Under the pieces are notes generated by a model that had not been told where the DNA came from, searched no databases, and was given only the letters and a program-made list of their open reading frames with translations. A stretch of 64,000 bases of DNA from Acorus gramineus (lineage: Eukaryota > Streptophyta > Magnoliopsida > Acorales > Acoraceae). A program made the position numbers and the translations under genes. The DNA is taken from NCBI GenBank assembly GCA_030737835.1, contig CM060847.1:18031280-18095279 (forward strand), in the 5' to 3' direction. Numbering within the stretch: position 1 is the first letter of the stretch; every line of letters begins with the position of its first letter. Positions 58,620 to 64,000 of this stretch are shown here, piece by piece.

Positions 58620-59460
58620 TATTGAAGGTAGAGGATGGATGGGGTAAGGGTTTTTGCATTCACTGAGATGGTCCATTGTTCTCATGCTTTGAGTATGCTG
58701 AGGATACACTCTCTTGTGTGAAGGAGGGTAACATGAACCTATTGAACGGGTTCAAAATTTGTATTGAGATGCTTTGGGTTCCAAGTTAATCGTCAAAAAA
58801 GTTTGTTGATGGGAATCAATCTATCAGGCAAGTAGATCACAGCTGCACAACAATCTTGGGTTGCAATAAGACAAATTGCCATTGAAATTCCTCTGGTTTT
58901 CTCTAGGCTTGGTGAACCTCAGAAATGGAGACTGGGATCCAGAGGTTAAAAGGTTCGAACAGCACTTCATGGGTTGGAAATGCAGGGTTTTTATGCATGA
59001 GGGAGATGATGACTTTTTTCAGGGCTGTGCTTATGAACCTGCATATTTCCTCCGCCTCCATTTCCACATTTCCAATAGTATTTTGGTCCTAATTGAAGTG
59101 ATTAGGAATTTTTTATGGTGCTGCAGCAATGGCAAGCATGAAATGGGTCAGTCTTTTCAAATGGAAAGGTGCTTTTCTGTAGCATATGCAATGGATGTAC
59201 GTGTGTCTTGGACTTGCATCACATCAATTCCGTGCTTTTGGACAAGTGGCTATGGCAAATGGTGTCAAGTCCAGATGCTTTGTGGGCTCAAGTGGTGAGG
59301 GAAATGGTCTATATCAGGAAGAGGATTTTTTGGGGATCATACCAATGTCTAGGTATAAACTCTGGGATGCTTAAAAAGGGTTGTTGAATGTGGTCATTCA
59401 TTTATAGAGGAGCTTGTCAGTGTTGTAGCTGATGGGAAGGCAATTCAATTTTGGAAGGAA
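58620..59460 (+). pseudogene. Degenerate L1 LINE fragment in PEX1 intron 2
   Basis: Several frames hold worn pieces of a non-LTR reverse transcriptase. EYAEDTLSCVKEGNMNLLNGFK matches the YADD block in two parts (the catalytic second D has become E). Then come pieces of the thumb region (RNFLWCC) and LLDKWLWQMVSSPDALW, the usual end part. Frame changes occur every ~100-200 bp. It is unrelated in detail to the LINE at 42885-49359. It lies in sense orientation to PEX1. Confidence 0.65.
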
Positions 59461-59782
59461 GTGTGATTGCAAGTAAGAAAGTTAAACGATACTTTCCCCA
59501 CTTTTTTTCAGGTTAGCATTATTAAGGACGTGCATGTGGCGGATGTGGAAACATTTTGGTGTGGCAGCATGAATGCCCATTTGAGAAGAAACTTGACAGA
59601 TAGAACTAGTTGATGTTCAAGATCTGCTTGGCATGCTTCATAAGGCAAAGAGATTTTATGCAGTGGAAAATATAGAATACAATAAATGTCCCAGATCCTG
59701 ATGAATCCAGATACAGATCCTATGCATTGAGAACTCAAAGTACACTGTGCATCCATTGAATATAACATCATGCCTAGTTATC

Positions 59783-60079
59783 TGTGAGGACCAGCACCCT
59801 GTAGGGACAATGAGCTGTGAAACCTTCGCAACTAGGCATCTACCAGTGACTAGTTATACCACTTCACTCCATTCAACTCATCATAGCCTATTTCAGGTGG
59901 TTTTGTGGTTGGTTTTCCATGGTTCCACCTTTGATTTATGTCTGAGGTCATTCCCGTAATAACTCTACTGTCTACCACATTTACAACATACATGAATCAT
60001 TTGCTGGTTCTCTCTTTTTAAAGACCAACCCCCGGGCCTCCGGGAATAGGCCCAACAACAGGCCTATCCAATAACTCCA
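59783..60079 (-). repeat. Possible 3' LTR of copia 3
   Basis: A purine tract (complement of ACTCCCCCTCAAGTTGG, 60082-60098) marks the 3' end of the internal region, so an LTR must start at about 60079. The left limit is a guess from a TG at 59783. The partner LTR is outside the window, so this cannot be confirmed. Confidence 0.4.
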
Positions 60080-60089
60080 ATACTCCCCC

Positions 60090-63000
60090 TCAAGTTGGAG
60101 CGAAGATATCAAGCAAGCCCAACTTGATCAAGCTAGAACGAAGAACAGAGGGACCAACGGATTTGGTGAACATATCAGCAAGTTGCTCGTTGGAAGAGAC
60201 AAATGCTGTGTCAATGGCTCCTGACTGTACTTTCTCTCGAAGAAAGTGAATGTCAACCTCAATGTGTTTGGTCCGCTCATGAAGAACTGAGTCTGAGGCA
60301 AGCATAATGGCAGATCGGTTATCACAAAACAAAGTAGATGAACCAGCTACAGGGAATCCCAACTCTGTCAAAAGAGAGCGCAACCAAATGATCTCACATG
60401 TGCCTTGGGCCATGGCACGATATTCTGCCTCAGCAGAAGAACGAGAGACAACACTCTGTTTTTTACTTTTCCAGGAAATAAGGTTGTCCTCATGGAAAGT
60501 ACAGAAACCGGAGGTGGATCGACGATCAGTGAGTGAACCAGCATAATCTGCATCAGTGTAACAAGAAATGATAGGCTGAGCACTAGTAGCATAGAATAAG
60601 CCAAGACCTGGGCATGACTTCAAGTATCGTAGAATCCGGTAAACAGCATCTAGGTGAGAAGTCCGTGGGGCATGCATGAATTGACTCACCACGCTGACAG
60701 CAAAAGTCAAATCAGGTCTAGTATTCGTCAAGTAAATCAAACGTCCCACTAGACGCTGATACAAGGAAGGATCTGGTAGAAGGTCGCCTGATTCAACATG
60801 AAGGCGATGGTTCTGGTCCATAGGAGAAGTGGCAGGGCGACATCCAAGCATACCGGTATCCTCAAGAAGGTCAAGAGTGTATTTTCGCTGGGAGAGTGAA
60901 ATACCATGGCGTGAGCGAGCAATCTCAATCCCCAAAAAATACCGAAGAGGACCTAAATCCTTCACATCAAACGCATGTCCAAGCTCAGTCTTCACTCTAA
61001 CAATGTAATCAGCATCATCTCCTGTGATAATGATATCATCCACGTAAACTAGAACAATGGTGCACCGTCCATTACTTCGACGAATGAAGCAAGTATGATC
61101 AGCATGACAACGAGTGAATCCAAGAGAGAGAATGATTACACTGAATCTTTGAAACCATGCTCTCGTGATTGCTTCAGTCCATATAGAGACTTGAGAAGAA
61201 GACAGACCTTCCCGGAATACTCCCCCTGAAGACGAAAACCAGGCGGAGGATCCATATAAATTTTCTCTGTCAAGTCGCCATGAAGAAAAGCATTCTTCAC
61301 ATCCATCTGATGAAGAGGCCAGTTGTGACAAGCAGCAAGAGAGATAAGAAGCCGAACAGTAGTCAGCTTGGCAACAGGAGCAAATGTAGCATGGAAATCC
61401 TTCCCTGGAGTCTGAGTGAAACCTTTTGCAACAAGGCGTGCCTTATAGCGCTCAACAGCCCCATCAGCCTTGTATTTTACTGTGAAAACCCATCGACAAC
61501 CAACAGTTCTCTCCCCTGGTGGAAGATCAACTAACGCCCACGTATGATTTTTCTGCAAGGCATCCATCTCTGCGGTCATAGCGGCGGTCCAAAGAGGATC
61601 CTGTAATGCCTCAATTACAGTACGAGGAATACGGATAGACGATGTAGCAGCTAGGTAAGCTCTGTAGGAATCTGAAAGTCCCTGATAAGAAACAAACTGG
61701 GCAAGAGGATGAGCAGTGACACAACTCCGACGACCTTTGCGAAGAGCAATAGGTACATCAGAGTCAGATGGAGGCAAATCAGAAACAGAATATGGAGTGA
61801 TCAAGGAAGAGGATATACCTGAGTCCGAGGAGGATGTCGACAAGTGAGCAGGAGAGAGAGGTGGTCGAGGTCTACGAGTGTATACAATAAGAGGAGACTG
61901 TGGTGGTGATGACTGTGGATGGAACGACTGTGGTGGTGGCGATCGTGGCTGTGGCAAAGGCAATGGCTGAAAAAATGATGCCGGTCGAACTGGTGAAGAA
62001 GAATGTTGCAGAACCGTGTCAGAAAAATATGGCACATCCTCAAAAAATGTAACATCAAGGGAATGGAACAATCTCCGAGAAATAGGATCATAGCATCTAT
62101 ATCCTTTGGACATGGTGGAATAACCAAGGAAAACACAACGTATAGACTTATCATCAAGCTTGGTGCGTGAAGGTCCCCTATCCTGAACAAAACAAGTACA
62201 CCCGAAGACTCGAGGAGTGATGGGGAAAAGAGTACGACTAGGATACAAAACATGGAAGGGAACTTGACCTCCTAAAGTACGACTGGGAGTCCGATTAGTC
62301 AAAAAAGCAGCAGTGAGGACTGTCATACTCCAATAGGACTTTGGAACACTCATTCCTCGAAGGAGACAACGAACCACATTCATGAGATGATTCTTGCGTT
62401 CCGCCACCCCATTTTGCTCAGGTGTATATGGACAAGTCAACTGTTGAAGGATTCCCAACTCATTCAAATGAGACCGAAAAGAATCCGAGACATACTCCCC
62501 CCCATTATCAGACCTGATACTCTTGACAGTAATGTTAAACTGTGTTTTAATCATGCGTAAAAAATTAATACACTGAGAGGATACCTCAGACCGAGATTTA
62601 AGAAGATAAACCCAAGTATATCTAGAAAAATCATCAATGAATGTCAAGTAATATCTATGACCACCAAAAGCAGTAACAGGAGAGGGACCCCACACATCAG
62701 AATGAATCAAATCAAACAACCCAGAAGCTTTATTCATACGAGAAATATAAGTAGTACGGGTATGTTTAGAAAGCTCACACACAGCACATTGAAATTTATG
62801 AGTCTTACATGAAGAGCGAAAAGTAGGAAATAAAGAACATAGATGCTGAAAATTGGCATGTCCTAAACGAGCATGCCATAAATCTAGAGATTGTAAAGAA
62901 AAACTATGCGAATGATCAGTGGACAAAATGGAAGCATGGGCCGTGGTGGGTGGTTCTCCGAAGACGTAAAGGCCATCTCTCTCATACCCCTTGCCAAAAA

Positions 63001-64000
63001 TCCTCCGTGTACTCAGGTCCTGAAAAACGCAATGATCAGGGTAAAAAATCACTGAACAGTTTAAAGCCTTAGTCAATTGGCTAACAGAAAGAAGGTTAAG
63101 AGCAAGATTGGGAACATGTAACACAGAGTGTAATGATAAAGAGGAAGATAAAGGAACGGTACCCTTACTGATGACAGGTGTAAGTGAGCCATCAGCAAGG
63201 CGTACCTCTCTGTGTATAGAAGGTGATGTCAAGGGAACAAACAATCGAGACTCACCAGACATGTGTTCTGTAGCGCCTGAATCAATGACCCAAGTAGGAG
63301 ACCCTGATTGGTTAACATGGTAGGCGGAGGGGATACCTGAGGTAGAGGAAGAAGCAGCAGAGGATGTTGGACCAGCATTAGAGAGACCAGCATGAGAGAC
63401 ATGAGAGGCAAGACTCTCCCGAACCATAGCATCAATATGGTTCTGAATATTACGCATATCAAAGGACCCAGATGGAGCAGAGGGGGCATCACCCGGAACC
63501 AAGGCATCAGCAACAGCAGCACGAGGGGCAGACGAAGTAGCTCCAACATTGTGAGATCGCATCAAGTGTGGGTACAGAATAAAACATCTGACTTTTTCAT
63601 GACCTGTTTTTCCACAGTGGCCACAAGTCACAATATTGCCGCGTCCACGTCCACGACCACGACCACGACCGCGACCACTATCCCCGTGGCCGCGAGAGTC
63701 ATATCCAGAAGTGGCCGCCAATGCCATCTGATCACCGAGGGTTCTAGTGGTCGCTGAGGAAGAGATCTGACGGCGATGCTCATCACCCTCAATAATAGCA
63801 AATGCCTCGAATAGAGAAGGAAGTGGTGTGGTATTCAAGATCTGAACACGAAGAGATTCGAACTCTGATCGAAGGCCCATAAGAAACGCATATGTCTGTT
63901 GGCGTTGTAGTCGGCCAACCACAATCGTGGCGGCCTCCTTAGGCAACTCCGAGAGAGGCTCATAGTGGGCAAGTTCCTCCCAACGAGCCTGCAGAAATCA
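60090..64000 (-). pseudogene. Copia 3 gag-pol polyprotein, one frameshift
   Basis: From the edge the frame reads the end of gag (QQTYAFLMGLRSEFE), a zinc knuckle (CGHCGKTGHEKVRC) and protease (WVIDSGATEHMSG). The integrase sites are HSDVWGPS, IRSDNGGEY and [13 protein letters not shown] starts with RYKARLVAKGFTQ and [12 protein letters not shown], up to SLYGLKQS at about 61150. There a one-base change shifts the frame. The second frame (61331-60090) continues with LVYVDDIIITGDD and RNase H (CYTDADYAG, RSSAEAEYRAMA, FCDNRSAIMLA, HIEVDIHFLRE). It ends at 60090, just before the purine tract. The open frame has no start codon in the window. All catalytic residues are present. Confidence 0.9.

Larger units (their letters stand above)
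59783..64000 (-). mobile_element. Ty1/copia LTR retrotransposon 3, cut by the window edge
   Basis: The minus-strand element lies within PEX1 intron 2, antisense to PEX1. Its gag-pol frame is open from the right edge almost to the 3' end, with a single frameshift. This makes it the best preserved retrotransposon in the window. Its 5' LTR, leader and gag start lie beyond 64000. Confidence 0.85.

Overview
This is a plant nuclear window, almost certainly from a flowering plant. It has intron-split genes with GT-AG junctions, AT-rich introns, and plant-specific protein families. Plant-type Ty1/copia, Ty3/gypsy, L1 LINE, PIF/Harbinger, hAT-like and foldback elements cover most of the space. The sequence alone does not fix the species. 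Nothing bacterial, organellar or viral was recognised.

Only three host loci look like working genes. (1) A four-exon gene on the plus strand (8287-11780) encodes a 327-residue chloroplast-envelope quinone oxidoreductase homologue (ceQORH). (2) A nine-exon gene on the minus strand (41539-37337) encodes a 333-residue coiled-coil protein of the At4g15545 family. (3) The first two exons of PEX1, the peroxisomal AAA-ATPase, lie at 55500-57512 on the plus strand; the rest of PEX1 is beyond the right edge. A second ceQORH copy (22720-12323, minus) faces the intact copy tail to tail and is a decayed pseudogene.

Layout: 1-8286 is gene-free and holds hAT-type MITEs, one nested in a long-armed foldback element. 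8287-22720 holds the ceQORH pair; the pseudogene is split by an insertion that in turn hosts a 6.9-kb Ty1/copia element (13139-20079). 25222-30083 is a second, decayed copia element whose leader, primer site and gag are replaced by about 1 kb of very GC-rich sequence. 30430-35152 carries PIF/Harbinger genes (Myb/SANT protein, DDE transposase, and a small GRF zinc-finger membrane protein) plus a minisatellite and a Tourist-like MITE. 37337-41539 is the At4g15545-like gene. 42234-42868 is a purine/pyrimidine foldback, followed by an almost full-length but broken L1 LINE with an RNase H domain (about 42885-49359). 50312-51320 is a gag-only Ty3/gypsy remnant. 52785-55240 is a foldback element containing a solo LTR with a perfect target-site duplication, ending about 260 bp upstream of PEX1. 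PEX1 intron 2 contains a degenerate LINE fragment and a third, nearly intact copia element that runs off the right edge.

The three host genes are not functionally linked: they serve plastid carbonyl/quinone reduction, an ER-associated coiled-coil family, and peroxisome import. I found no operon-like or defence-like system. The more unusual signals are the layered insertion in the ceQORH pseudogene, the GC-rich replacement in the second copia element, the possible third ORF of the Harbinger element, and the foldback structures. Exon boundaries were derived by hand from splice consensus and reading phase.
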